The translations under genes were made by a program, and so were the position numbers. This document shows, one piece after another, positions 29,858 to 39,899 of a stretch of 64,000 nt of DNA; within the stretch, counting starts at the first letter, position 1; the number at the start of each line of letters is the position of its first letter. Source of the stretch: Prasinococcaceae sp. CCMP 1430 (taxonomy: Eukaryota > Prasinodermophyta > Palmophyllophyceae > Prasinococcales > Prasinococcaceae); NCBI GenBank assembly GCA_013416795.1, contig RQSC01000028.1:995568-1059567 (forward strand), given 5' to 3'. A model generated the notes under the pieces. The model ran no database searches. It was not told where the DNA came from and saw only the letters and a program-made list of their open reading frames with translations.

Positions 29858-30619
29858 TAAGATCTTTTATTGGTGACGCCGCGTCTGGACGTGCATTTGC
29901 AGCTGTTTCGAAGCGCGCGTCGGCGCGTTTTTGAACGGATCTCGACGAACACGGCACGGCACACTCACCCTCAGAAGAAACAATATCAACAACGAACGCG
30001 GCCACAGCGCAGTACTGTACCATCATGGTGGTGAGAGGCCTCTGCTTCGAAGCGCGCGCGCGGGGCGGCGCGCGCGCGAGCTGCTGTACGATCCTCACGG
30101 GGCTACGGCGCGCGCGAGCTACGGCGTGCGCAGGATGAACGGCGCGGAACGCGCAGTCGCAGTCGCAGTGATACTGAGGGACATGTAAGAAGCCTCTTCA
30201 TACTACAGACTGTATGATGGTACAGTAGTGCCTACAGTACCATCGGATGGTACTGTCGTCCAGTACAAAGCGAGGATCACCTCGACCGGCGTCGACACCG
30301 CCGCCGCCGGAAAAGGTCGTTTCGCCACGTTTCGACCCGAACCTGGACGCCGCCCCGCGGCGCGGCGCGGCGCGGCGCGGCGCAGGGGCGTGAAATGGTA
30401 TCACGACTCCGCGTTGCGTCGGCCCCGGCCGCCCGCGTCCGCGGCGCGGGTTTTTGCGCGCGTGATCATGGTTTTGATTCCGGAGGAGGAGGAGGAGGCG
30501 GGGGCGGCCGCTCGCCGCGCCTAGGCGAGCGGCGCGGCAGGCCAGCGGCTGCGCGGCCGAACTCGGGCGGAGGGGCGCGGCGCTCGCGCTCGGGGCGGGA
30601 TGCGCCGCCGGTGTACTGC
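29858..30619. other. Intergenic region upstream of the prolidase gene
   Basis: About 760 bp between the MITE and the prolidase start. It includes a GC-alternating tract near 30055-30075, several GTAC-containing short palindromes between 30010 and 30260, a GGCGC repeat near 30358-30382, and a GGA/GGC-rich tract near 30481-30505. No gene is supported. Confidence 0.4.
30235..30255. repeat. 21 bp palindrome built on GTACCATC/GATGGTAC
   Basis: Ten bases (CAGTACCATC) are followed by a single central G and their exact reverse complement. A related uninterrupted 18 bp palindrome, GTACCATCCGGATGGTAC, lies at 62852-62869. A partial form (GTACCATCATGGT) is at about 30015. The core could be a dimeric protein-binding site or the end of another mobile element. 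Confidence 0.6.
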
Positions 30620-33096
30620 ATGGGTCATCGCACGCTGCGCGTGGGTGCCGAACTCTTCCAGCAGAACAGGCGCAGGCTCACGCACATCGCCAGGCGATGT
30701 CACACCGAGGTGCGCGAGTGGCGCTGGCGTGAGCAGGGGCGGCAGGCGCACGCGCCCCGCGCCCCGCGGCAGCCACCTGCCGCCCACGCTCGCGCTCTGG
30801 GGAGCGTCTTCGCGCGAGTATGAAGTGCGCGCACGCATTTCGGTGAGACGCCGACCGAGGAGTGCTGACACCAGCGTCCACGGGCGCTCTGTGGCCGGGC
30901 TCGCACCGGCCGTCGCTGCATGGGCCGCACTCGTGCAAACAAATACGTTGCTCGCCCCGCACTGCGATGCACCGCGCCGGACCGCACCGCGCTATGCCAC
31001 ACGCCCGCACGTAGGCCGAGGCGGGAGGTGCGCTAGTGATGCCTCTGGGCGTGGCGCTCTTGCAGGGAGGGACCTCCTCGATGAGATATGACACTGACGT
31101 GGAGAACATATTCCGCCAGGAGAGTTTCTTCGCCTACCTGTTCGGTGCCCTCGAGCCCGGCCTGATGGGCGCGGTCGACCTGCGCACAGGTATGAGCCTG
31201 CTCTTTCTGCCGAAACAAGACGAGGCGTATGCTGCATGGACCGGCACACAGAGGTCGCGCTCCCACTACAGGCAGCGCTACGGCGTCGACGAGGTGTACT
31301 ATCTGGATGAGATGGTACGTGTTTTCAAGGAGATCCAGGTGCCAACGCTGCACGTGCTAAATGGCGTGAATGGTGACAGCGGGGGACGGGCGCGCCCAGC
31401 CACCTTTGAGGGTATCTCAAACTTCGTCGTTGACGAGGGCCTACTATACGATGCGCTCTGCGAGTGCCGCGTCGTCAAGAGCGAGGCGGAGATCGAGTTG
31501 ATCGCGTACACCAATAAGGTCTGCTGTGCCGCGCATGTGGCCGTCATGCGCGAGATGCGCCCTGGTATGTACGAATACGAGTCTGAGGCGCGCTTTCTCT
31601 TCGAGTGCTACCGCCGCGGGGGCATGCGCTCGACTGCATACACGCCCATAGTCGCCAGCGGCCGCCGCGCCGCGCAGCTGCACTACGGCCACGCGGGCGC
31701 CCCGAACGCGGGGCTCATGCGCGACGGTGAGATGGTGCTCCTCGACCTCGGCTGCGAGTACTGCTGTTACGGCGCGGACATCACCTGCACTTACCCCGTC
31801 AACGGCCGTTTCACAGCTGACCAGCGTGGGCTCTATGAGGCCGTGCTTGGTGCGCAGCGCGCGGTATTGGCGGCCATTCGTCCAGGCGTCAGCATGGAGG
31901 CGATGCACAGGCTCAGTGAGAGGCAGCTGCTGGTGGGGCTCAAAAGTACGCGGGAGGACGCGGGCACAGTGCGCGCGCTCGCGCGCTCGCGCGCGTGCGC
32001 CTACCGTCCCGCGCGCAGTGTGGTCGCACGATCTCGCGCTGACCACCCATCGCATGCATCAAATTCCCACCCCCACCCCGTTTCGGCCCAGACGCAGGCC
32101 TGCTCGTCGGTGAGGTTGACGACATGCTGAGCGTGGGAATTGCGGCCATTTTCATGCCGCACGGAATGGGCCACCTTTTGGGCATCGACACGCACGACGT
32201 TGGCGGGTATATCAAAGACCAAACGCCTGCGCGGCCGCGCCGTGCTGGCGCGTGCTATCTGCGCACGGCGCGCACGCTCCAAACTGGCATGGTACTGACG
32301 GTGGAGCCGGCCGTCTACCTCATTGAGCCGCTGCTCTCCAAGGCATTGCGCAAGCAGTCCATGGCGCGCTTCATTGACCTGAAAGTTCTCGAGAGAATGC
32401 TGCCCATCGGAGGTGTGCGCCTCGAGGATGATGTGGTGGTCACGCGTGATGGCTGCTTCAACCTCACGAACCTGCCGAGGGACGTGGAGGACGTGGAGGC
32501 TGTAATGGCGGGGGCGCAGGTGCGAAGGTGCCGCTGTGGCTGCGTGGCTGCGCTACGAAAGTCGAGGAGGCGCTGTGCACGCGCGTCTGAGTACGCGTCC
32601 CGTGACTGACGCTCACGCCCGGGCGCGCATGCTGTAGTGGCCGCGCGAGGTCATCCGCACGGGTGAAGGCAGCGCGGCAGCGGACAAGGGTGCCGAGCAA
32701 GAGCTCGGGGAGAGCGTGGAGGGCATCCGGCGCGTGCGCTCGTTGACAGATATTGTGATCGTCGAAGAGAAAGAAAAGGAGGCGCGCGTCGTCGAGCAGG
32801 CGCAACAGACGGCAGCACTGGCGCAGAACGATGCCGATGCCACCAGTCCCGCGCCGCCCCCCTCCCCGCCCGTGCAATACTCGCACCCGCCCGCTGAGGC
32901 CTCTCACCCGCCGCCTATTCGGCTGCATGCGCGCGCCGGTGAGCTGGAACGGCCGGGCAGCGAGGAGGTAGAGGTTGCACCGACGGACAGCCCGACCGCC
33001 CAGCTCGCCAAGCGTGTGAGGGAGCTCACCGCGCAGGAGGGTGCCGCCGAGAACGGGCCCGCGCCGGAGGATGAGGCTGATGGCCCCTTCGTGTAA
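30620..33096 (+). CDS. PEPD: Xaa-Pro dipeptidase (prolidase) with a C-terminal extension
   Basis: Four exons (30620-30709, 31015-31945, 32098-32519, 32638-33096) keep frame across three GT-AG introns and give 633 residues. Prolidase features appear in order: the N-terminal domain with LLQGGTSSMRYDTDVENIFR and RQESFFAYLFGALEPG, then the pita-bread catalytic domain. The five metal ligands are visible: the two Asp in LLDLGCEY and GADITCTYP, His in FMPHGMGHLLG, Glu in LTVEPAVYL and Glu in RLEDDVVV. HYGHAGAPN and HDVGGY are also conserved. It should cut X-Pro dipeptides, in the cytosol with Mn(II). The last exon adds about 150 residues rich in Glu, Pro and Ala that prolidases normally lack. The final splice (after AGAQ) is supported by phase but not by homology, so that extension is less certain than the rest. 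Confidence 0.9.
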
Positions 33097-33344
33097 GAGC
33101 GAGCTTTGCAGTGCGCGGCGCCATCTCGGTGGGGTGAGACTTACTGATTAAAAAAAACAAAACCGTCGATGTGAGACAGTGCAGATCGCCACCCGAAACC
33201 TGCGAGCATTTTGTCCGCTGCCTGCGATGCGCATGACAACAGGGCCACACACGCGCTCGCCCGCGCCTCAGCCTCCTGCCTTGCCGACGAGGCCACGCCC
33301 CGCGCAGCCGCCCCCGCGACAGGCCTCCCCTCGCCTCTGGGCGC

Positions 33345-33601
33345 ATGCAGCCCCGCGCAGCCGCCCGTGTGGCGCCGCCCGCGCGTGCAGCGCAGGCAGC
33401 ACGCGCCGGACGCTCGCAAGCCAGTGCGCGCCGGACGCGGCGCGCGGCGGCGCGCGCTCTCTTCGGCGGCGGGAAGGAGAAGGAGCTCGCCCTGCGGATC
33501 GAGGTGCTCGAGGCCGAGGCGACGACACGAGAGGAGCGGAATGCGGCGCTTCTCAAAGAGGTGCGATGAGCACGCCCGCGCCGGACCCCCCCCCCCCCCC
33601 C

Positions 33602-33638
<37 letters not shown>

Positions 33639-33917
33639 AGCAAGCGGGCCGCGCGGCGAACGTGCGGTTGCGCGCGGCATGGTGCAATGGCTGACATCGC
33701 TGGCTCCTATGCGCGCGCCCCGCAGGCAGCGGAGCTGCGCGAGCGCTGCGAAAAGGCCGAGGCCGAGAGCAAGCGACGCAAGGAGCGCATCGACCGGCTT
33801 GAGAGGGAGGTCTTCGCCTTAGAAAAGACCGTCGAGGAGAAGGACGCCAAGTTCTCGTCCTTTGAGACCACCGCGCGCAAGCAGATCAAGATGCTCGAGG
33901 GAAGGCTGGCAGAGTGA
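33345..33917 (+). CDS. Small coiled-coil protein with basic N-terminus, unrecognised
   Basis: Two exons (33345-33560 and 33726-33917) joined in phase over a 165 bp intron give 135 residues. The first 40 residues are basic and alanine-rich without acids (MQPRAAARVAPPARAAQAAR), like an organelle targeting peptide. From FGGGKEKELALRIEVLEAEA to the end the sequence is one heptad-patterned coiled coil that continues smoothly across the splice (LLKE then AAELRERCEKAEAE), which supports the joint. I know no family for it. The intron contains a C-run followed directly by a long G-run, so the assembly there is doubtful. It begins 248 bp after the prolidase stop on the same strand. Confidence 0.65.
33587..33637. 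repeat. C-run followed by a long G-run inside an intron
   Basis: About 17 consecutive C residues pass directly into about 34 consecutive G residues within the intron of the small coiled-coil gene. Such a tract can fold into a hairpin or a G-quadruplex, but its exact length in the assembly should not be trusted. Confidence 0.7.
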
Positions 33918-34072
33918 ACGCCCAGCGCGGGCTCGCGCCACGCTTCGCGGGCGCGCGAGGCTAGCCAGCGGTGTGCGGGATCGAAGTGTACAATACTGTA
34001 TACGGATGAGAAACTGGCAACACACGCGGCGCGAGAGTGGGCAAGGCGCGCACGCCGAAATGCGTCGGCGGG

Positions 34073-35567
34073 TCACGACGAGTCGAGCGTGACGGAGAGC
34101 GCGAGCTCGTCGCTGTCGCGCAGAACGCCTAGCGTGACGGTCTGGCCAGGGTTGAGCTTGTCGAGCGTCTTGTACAGGTCGCCCGCATTCTTGATCGTGT
34201 CGCCGTTGATCTGCACGACGATGTCACCGAGCTGGAGGCGTCCATATCGGTCCCGGCGAGTGGGGCGTACGCCCGCACGGCCTGCGGGTCCCTTGCTGGG
34301 TGCGTCGAGCACGAGCACGCCGTCAACGCCGAGCTGCGCCGCCGCTTGATCGGGGGCGAAGCTGATGCCTAGCACGGGCCGTGTCACCTTGCCGAAGGTG
34401 ATAAGCTGGTCGACGATGCCCGTCACGGTGTCGACCGGCAGCGCGAAGCCAACGCCCGAATTGGCGCCGCTCGGCGAGTAAATAGCCGTGTTGATGCCGA
34501 TGAGCTGCCCACCCGAGTTCAGCAGCGGCCCCCCGCTGTTGCCCGGGTTGATGGCTATTCATAAAGCCACGTGTGGGAGGGGAAGGGGGGCGCGCGCGCG
34601 GGAGCGGCGGGGGGCGCGGCACGCGCGGGAGCGCGCGCGTGGGGGCGGGGTGGGGGGTGGAGTGGGGTGGGGTGGGGTGGGGGTTGAGGGCCACGCGCGG
34701 GGATGCACGCGTGTGTGAGTAAGAGGGGTTGGGCGGTGGGTGGTGGTGGTGTGCGAGGGGCCGGGCGAGGGGGCGGTCAGCACGCACGGAGTTGCTGCCG
34801 ACGCGCGCCCGGCGCTGTGCAGGCTTTGTGCTCCGCGGGCGCGTGCGCGCACACGCACCCGCGTCGGTCTGGATAATGTCCGAGATCGGCCTTCCCGTGT
34901 TGCCGCTCGCGATCTCCCGCCCCGTTCCCGAGATGATGCCCGTGGTGAGCGTGTGATCGAGACCGAACGGGTTGCCGATCGCGAAGACCTTCTGCCCCAC
35001 CTGCAGCATGGACGAGGAGCCGCGCGGCAGCGGCGTGAGCGTGCCGTTGCCGTCGATCTTGAGCACCGCAATGTCCTTATCCTTGTCAAAGCCGATCACT
35101 TGCGCCGGGTAAGTCGACTGGTCGTCCAGAGTCACGCTCACCTCAGACGCCCCTTTGATGACGTGGTAGTTGGTGACGATGTGGCCTGACGCATCCCACA
35201 CGAAGCCACTGCCGGCGCCCTGCGGCACCTCGGTAACATTCATCGTATAGGCATCGCGCCGCTGGGTGAGGTTGGTCACGAAGACGACTGACGGCGTCGA
35301 GCGCTTAAAGAGGGCCACATTCGCAGACTCCTCGGCATTGAGCGGCGCGGCCACTCCCTGCGCCGGGTTGCGTTCGACGAACGCGCAGGCCGGCTGCGGT
35401 GCTGACAGTAGCAGCGCCGCCCCGAGCGCTGCGCCGGAGAGTGCGACCCCCGCGCGGCGCGCGCACTCCGCGAGCGCGCCAAATTTGCCATCATCGCCGT
35501 CGCGCCTCGCCGCGCGACCCTCTCGTCCCGCCCCGCCGCTCGGCGCAGCGCAGCAAGGCGCGCGGCG
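34073..35567 (-). CDS. DEG1: Deg/HhoA-type serine protease, thylakoid-lumen targeted (5' end in gap)
   Basis: Two exons are visible (from the gap edge at 35567 to 34859, and 34554-34073) separated by a 304 bp intron. The splice restores the catalytic-site motif QTDAAINPGNSGGPLLN. The triad is complete: His in VTNYHVIKGA, Asp in KDKDIAVLKID and Ser in GNSGGP. A single PDZ domain follows (LGISFAPDQAAAQLGVDG to LGDIVVQINGDTIKNAGDLY). Upstream of the mature part the frame shows ARRAGVALSGAALGAALLLS then an Ala-Cys-Ala site, a twin-arginine thylakoid lumen signal. This fits plant Deg1 and cyanobacterial HhoA, luminal proteases that degrade damaged photosystem II proteins. The plastid transit part must lie in the run of N from 35568. 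The codon at 35354 is GTG and is not the start. Confidence 0.88.
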
Positions 35568-36029
35568 NNNNNNNNNNNNNNNNNNNNNNNNNNNNNNNNN
35601 NNNNNNNNNNNNNNNNNNNNNNNNNNNNNNNNNNNNNNNNNNNNNNNNNNNNNNNNNNNNNNNNNNNNNNNNNNNNNNNNNNNNNNNNNNNNNNNNNNNN
35701 NNNNNNNNNNNNNNNNNNNNNNNNNNNNNNNNNNNNNNNNNNNNNNNNNNNNNNNNNNNNNNNNNNNNNNNNNNNNNNNNNNNNNNNNNNNNNNNNNNNN
35801 NNNNNNNNNNNNNNNNNNNNNNNNNNNNNNNNNNNNNNNNNNNNNNNNNNNNNNNNNNNNNNNNNNNNNNNNNNNNNNNNNNNNNNNNNNNNNNNNNNNN
35901 NNNNNNNNNNNNNNNNNNNNNNNNNNNNNNNNNNNNNNNNNNNNNNNNNNNNNNNNNNNNNNNNNNNNNNNNNNNNNNNNNNNNNNNNNNNNNNNNNNNN
36001 NNNNNNNNNNNNNNNNNNNNNNNNNNNNN
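35568..36029. other. Assembly gap (462 N)
   Basis: Unknown bases only. The gap is flanked by extremely GC-rich sequence on both sides and must contain the start of the Deg protease gene and probably the promoter or an upstream exon of the G-patch gene. Confidence 0.99.
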
Positions 36030-36121
36030 GCGCGGCCGCCGGCGGGTGCGCGCCGCGCCCTTCCCGCCGCGACCTTTGCCACCCCGCTCTTCACGGTCCG
36101 CTCGCGCGCACGTGGGCGGTC

Positions 36122-36928
36122 ATGCGCCCGGGTCGCGGCGGCGTAGAGGGTGGCACAGGCGCCCGGGTGCAGGGAAAGGCGGAGGGTTTGGGCGAGAGCG
36201 TTGCGGCGTTCTATGGTGAGCTCACAGACACGGGTGGGCGCCACGCGAGGGAGAAGACTGACGGCAGTGGCGGCAGCAACGGCGGCGGCGATAGAGCGAG
36301 CTGGGCCACAGGCGGGGCGAGCTGGGGTGCGGGCGGCGCGGGCGGTGTAGGTAGCGTTGGCAGGAGTGGGGCGGCGCGTGTGCACGCTGGCGTGGGAGCG
36401 TCGCGCCGAGCACTTGCGACGGCGCCCGAAGCTCGCATGCCTCCCGCTGGCGGCGCTGCGCTTGCTGCGAGCAATCGCGGTTTCAAGATGCTCGCGGCCA
36501 TGGGGTGGCAATCTGGCAAAGGGCTCGGAAAGGCTGAGCAGGGTCCGACGGAGGCGCCAGGCGCGGTGGTCAAGGGCGATCGTGCAGGCCTTGGCGCGAG
36601 CGCCAAGGATGATCGGCTGGTGGGGGACGAGTCCTCCGCCGCGGAGAAGGCGAAGCGCGAGCAGGCGCGCAAGCGCATGCAGCAACGAAATGCCAGGCAG
36701 GCCGACGCCGACGCCGAGCTCGCCGCGACAGGCGGGATCGTCGCCAAGGAAGCACGTCGCCTAGCCGAGAGACGAAGGCAGCGCGAGGAGGCGGTCAGCA
36801 AGGCGCTTTACCGCGAATTCCGTGATGGCGTCAGCGTTGCCGACATGCTCAGCGGAAAGGCCCCACCGCCGCCGCCACCCAGGGCGGGCCCAGCGCGGCC
36901 GAACCCCCTTGCATTTCACGACGTCTGA
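36122..36928 (+). CDS. G-patch domain protein
   Basis: The first ATG after the gap (36122) gives 268 residues; the frame is open back to the gap, so more N-terminal sequence is possible. The first 120 residues are glycine and serine-rich. Then comes a G-patch motif (RGFKMLAAMGWQSGKGLGK followed by DRAGLGA), the signature of proteins that activate DEAH-box RNA helicases or act in splicing and ribosome assembly. A long charged helix follows, with KREQARKRMQQRNARQADAD and RLAERRRQREEAVSKALYRE, and the end is proline-rich. Position of the G-patch mid-protein with a helical tail is unlike the RBM5 and GPATCH1 families; I cannot assign an orthologue. It is probably nuclear. Confidence 0.75.
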   Translation: MRPGRGGVEGGTGARVQGKAEGLGESVAAFYGELTDTGGRHAREKTDGSGGSNGGGDRASWATGGASWGAGGAGGVGSVGRSGAARVHAGVGASRRALATAPEARMPPAGGAALAASNRGFKMLAAMGWQSGKGLGKAEQGPTEAPGAVVKGDRAGLGASAKDDRLVGDESSAAEKAKREQARKRMQQRNARQADADAELAATGGIVAKEARRLAERRRQREEAVSKALYREFRDGVSVADMLSGKAPPPPPPRAGPARPNPLAFHDV

Positions 36929-36995
36929 CAGGGGCGCACGGCGTCGGACGGCGCGGCATGGCCGCGCGCATGGCTGGACACCTGAACACATGCAC

Positions 36996-37005
36996 ACTGT
37001 ACAGT
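36996..37005. terminator. TGTAC palindrome in a convergent 3' spacer
   Basis: ACTGTACAGT, followed by a second TACTGTACC at 37010-37017, lies in the 124 bp between the G-patch (+) and IBR5 (-) stop codons. A longer relative is at 58527-58540 in another convergent spacer. A role in 3'-end formation on both strands is inferred. Confidence 0.35.
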
Positions 37006-37052
37006 ACATACTGTACCAAAATTAATATTAAGCAGCTGCAGCGGTCTCGCAT

Positions 37053-38138
37053 TCACAGCTCCATGCCGTCGCCGCCGTCGCCAGGAGGCGCTCGCCCGCT
37101 GGGCGGCAGCGCGGCACTGCCAAAGTGCTGCATGCGCTGTGTGAACATCTGCATGCCTCCTCCCGCGTGCTGCTGCTGTTGCTCCCCACCACCGCTCGCG
37201 GGTAGGTTTGCGACCGCTCCCACGCTTCCCTGCGGGCCGAAGATGGAGGGCGGCAGCACAGGCGCCACGTCCTCCCCAGCAGCCTGCTGCTCGGGGAAGG
37301 CGCTGATCGCCTCGCCTTCCAAATCGAACAGCTCGGCTTCATAGTCCTGCAGCGCACTCGCTGCCGCGGGCGCGATGTGCGCCTGCACGTGGCGCTCGCG
37401 CAGGTACGCATACGCTGCAGGCAACCGCCAGCGCTCTCGCCACATGAGGTACGCGACGACCGCCGTGGGGCCCCTGCTGCGCCCGCTCATGCAGTGCACG
37501 AGGATGCGCTGGCCCTGGGCACGAGCGCGCTCGATGGCCTCGTTGAATTCCGCGAATGGCCAGCCCTTGCTGGACGCCGTTGTGTATTCATAGCTATTCT
37601 TGTACAGGTTGTCGCACGTGGGCACCAGGTTGAGTATGTGCGTCACCGACAGGATCTTGAGCAGGTCCGAGCGTGATGCGTGGTCGTACCGCCCAAGGAA
37701 CAAGAAGCCGGGTAGAATTTCCGATGGAAAAGCAGCCGTGCTGTTGCCTCCCATCGCACCCGCACAATCGTGCGCGCCACCGCCTACCGCAGGGGCGTGC
37801 CCGCACACCTGGCACACCTCCCCCTCCTCATATCTGCACGAGTGGTATCAGATCACCGGCAGCCGCGCGCCGGGACGCAGCGCAGGCGCGAGCTGCGTTA
37901 GCTCAGAGCGCACCAGGAGGGGTGGCGCGCGATGCCCTGACCCACAAGTGCTTTCAAGCACCTCTTAGATGACTCAGCTGCACCCAGTCCCTCCCTGTCC
38001 TCGTCCGCGGCGCGAGCGGCGGGCCTACAGTGTGCGCCAGCTGGCGCAATGTGCCTGCCCCCTACGCTGCGACGTGCACACGCACCTGTGGAAGTGCCCG
38101 CAGATGAAGCATGGATTTTCGCGCCCACGCTTTGGCAT
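37053..38138 (-). CDS. IBR5: IBR5-type dual-specificity protein phosphatase
   Basis: Two exons (38138-38086 and 37833-37053) joined across a 252 bp intron give 277 residues. The short first exon encodes MPKRGRENPCFICGHFH and the second begins RYEEGEVCQVCGHAPAV; together they rebuild the four-cysteine N-terminal module of plant IBR5, which Arabidopsis has as RENPCSICGHYHKYEEGEVC. Next are AFPSEILPGFLFLGRYDHAS, the catalytic loop VHCMSGRSRGP (HCx5R intact) and AYLMWRERWRLPAAYAYL. The C-terminus is glycine and glutamine-rich and ends in MEL. IBR5 is a phosphatase that modulates auxin and MAP-kinase signalling in land plants; Arabidopsis IBR5 is 257 residues. The second exon alone starts with GTG and has stops upstream, so the first exon is needed. 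This is a strong green-lineage marker. Confidence 0.92.
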
Positions 38139-39427
38139 CGACTCCCCCGCCCCACGCTCCCCCCGGCCCTTGTCCTCCTTTCCAACCGGGGCCAACCCGC
38201 CTTGAAGCCCCTCCCGTAGGCCCTCCTCTCCCTCCCTCGTCCCCCTTCAACACCTCAGGGCAGACCACACACGCCTACACACAGAGCGCCCCGCGCTGCC
38301 GCGCGGCGCGGCGCCCGCGCGGCACCCCGCGCCCTTTTCGCCCTCCACTCCCACCCGATCCTCTGGTTCTCCGCTCTCCTCTCTCACAACTCCCCCCGCC
38401 CCCCTCCCTCGCCCCCGATGCCAGCTTCAAGGGCTGCATTGGCCGCCACCACGCTTGCGTTTGGGTTTGGGCGAGGCATTGAACGCGCCTATGTCCATCA
38501 GCGGCAGCGGGCGAACCACGGGCCGCGGCCGGGCGTCGGCGGCAGGGCTGGCGGCAGGCCGCAGCCCCTCGAGATCAGGCAGGGAATCCCAACCACGCCG
38601 CAGGGCGTCCCGCTCTCGCAGCAGGGGCGGCCCGGCACGCAGCAGGGTGGTGGTGCGCGCGTGCGCCAGGCACCGCCGCTCTCCCCCGGCGGCGGCGCGT
38701 GGAACGGCGGCGCGTCCCCGGACAGTCATCGCGCGCGACTGCAAATCGCGCGGTACATCACGCGCGGGCGCCCTCGCGCGGCATGCGTCGCGAGGACAAG
38801 ACTCCACGGTTTTGCATCCAAATCTGTGCCTTCCGCACTCTCGAAAACGGCGCCGCGTTCCCCCGAGCGCGCGCGCGCGCGCGCGCGGAATTGCGCGCGC
38901 CTGCGCCTCGCGCCCGCGGCGGTTGGCGCCGGCGCAGCAGATGCGTTTTGATGGCGCCCTCCGAGCGCGAGCGCGGGATGAACCGCGCACGGGGGGCGGG
39001 GCGAGGGGGAAAGAGCGCGTGCGTGTGTGGGGGGGGTGTAAGTGGGGGGTGGAGGAGGCGGTGCGCGCCAGCGGCGCGTGGCGTGCCACAGCACCTTCAC
39101 GGGGCGCGCTCGAAGAGGAGGTATGCGCGCACGCGAGAGAGGGGGAGCGGGCGCCACGGGCCGCCCCAGGGCAAAACGCGTGCGGCGGTAGCGGCAGGTT
39201 TCTCTGCTCCCCCCCTCCCCTTTGGGGGGGGAGGGAGCGAGCTTGTTCCTTGCTTCGCGTACAAGCGAGCCGAGAGCGCGCTCGCTCTGCCCCACTCCCA
39301 ACCCCACCCCGCAGCAGCAGCAGCAGCAGCAGCACTAGCCACGGCGGCCGCGTGCTGTGCTTGGATGCTGACGCCATGCGCACGCCCTTGCAGTGCCCGT
39401 GGCGCCTCGCCCTACACCGCAGCAGCC
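38139..39427. other. Long intergenic region; possible short minus-strand frame
   Basis: About 1.3 kb with CT-rich tracts near 38190-38240 and 38330-38420, a CG run near 38870-38890 and a CAG repeat near 39310-39333. A minus-strand frame from 38734 to 38427 ends in a basic tail (PLMDIGAFNASPKPKRKRGG) that looks somewhat protein-like, but there is no recognisable domain and the upstream part is arginine-rich noise. I do not call it a gene. Confidence 0.4.
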
Positions 39428-39520
39428 ATGGTCATGAAAAAGATCGACGAGTTTTTCAAGCTGAGCGAGCGCAAGACGTCGTTCAAGACCGAGCTCCTTG
39501 CGGGCACGGCAACGTTCATG
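39428..39520 (+). pseudogene. Orphan first exon of an AZG-type purine permease
   Basis: From the ATG at 39428 the frame reads MVMKKIDEFFKLSERKTSFK then TELLAGTATFMT, immediately before a GT at 39521. This closely matches the N-terminal segment of AZG/AzgA adenine-guanine permeases (FKLTERxxxFxTELRAGTATFLTMAYI in plants). The rest of the permease, roughly 500 residues with many membrane spans, is absent: the 379 bp before the PSMD9 start contain no MAYI-like continuation. It is either a truncated copy or a first exon separated from its gene by rearrangement. A misassembly is also possible. Confidence 0.6.
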
Positions 39521-39899
39521 ACGTGCGTGTCGCTGGCGAAAAGCGTCGCGCGACTCGTTTTCCCTGTAGCTGCTCGCCCTCCCACTTCGCTCGCGCTGAC
39601 TCTTGCGAGTGCACGCCCCTCCTCCCCCCCCTTCCCCCCTCCCCGCAAGCGCGCGGCCGACCCGCCCACTGCCGCCGCATACGCGGGGTGCGCTCTGACA
39701 CACTAGCACCATCTTCTCGACGCTCGACGCCACCGTCACATCGACATCGACACAACATCGTGTCGTCGCGGCGTGGGCGCGAGCGGAAAAAGGAAAAAGA
39801 CGAAGGCGTCGCCGCTGCTTGCGCGGCCGCCACACTGTGCGCAGCGCGCGGGCGGGGGACTTAGGCTGGTGCGGTGGGCGTCGGAGTGTCGCGAGCGCG

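Noticed and set aside
38455-39864. A 469-residue plus-strand frame between IBR5 and PSMD9
   Set aside because: Arginine, alanine and serine-rich with no domain; it overlaps the AZG exon in another frame.
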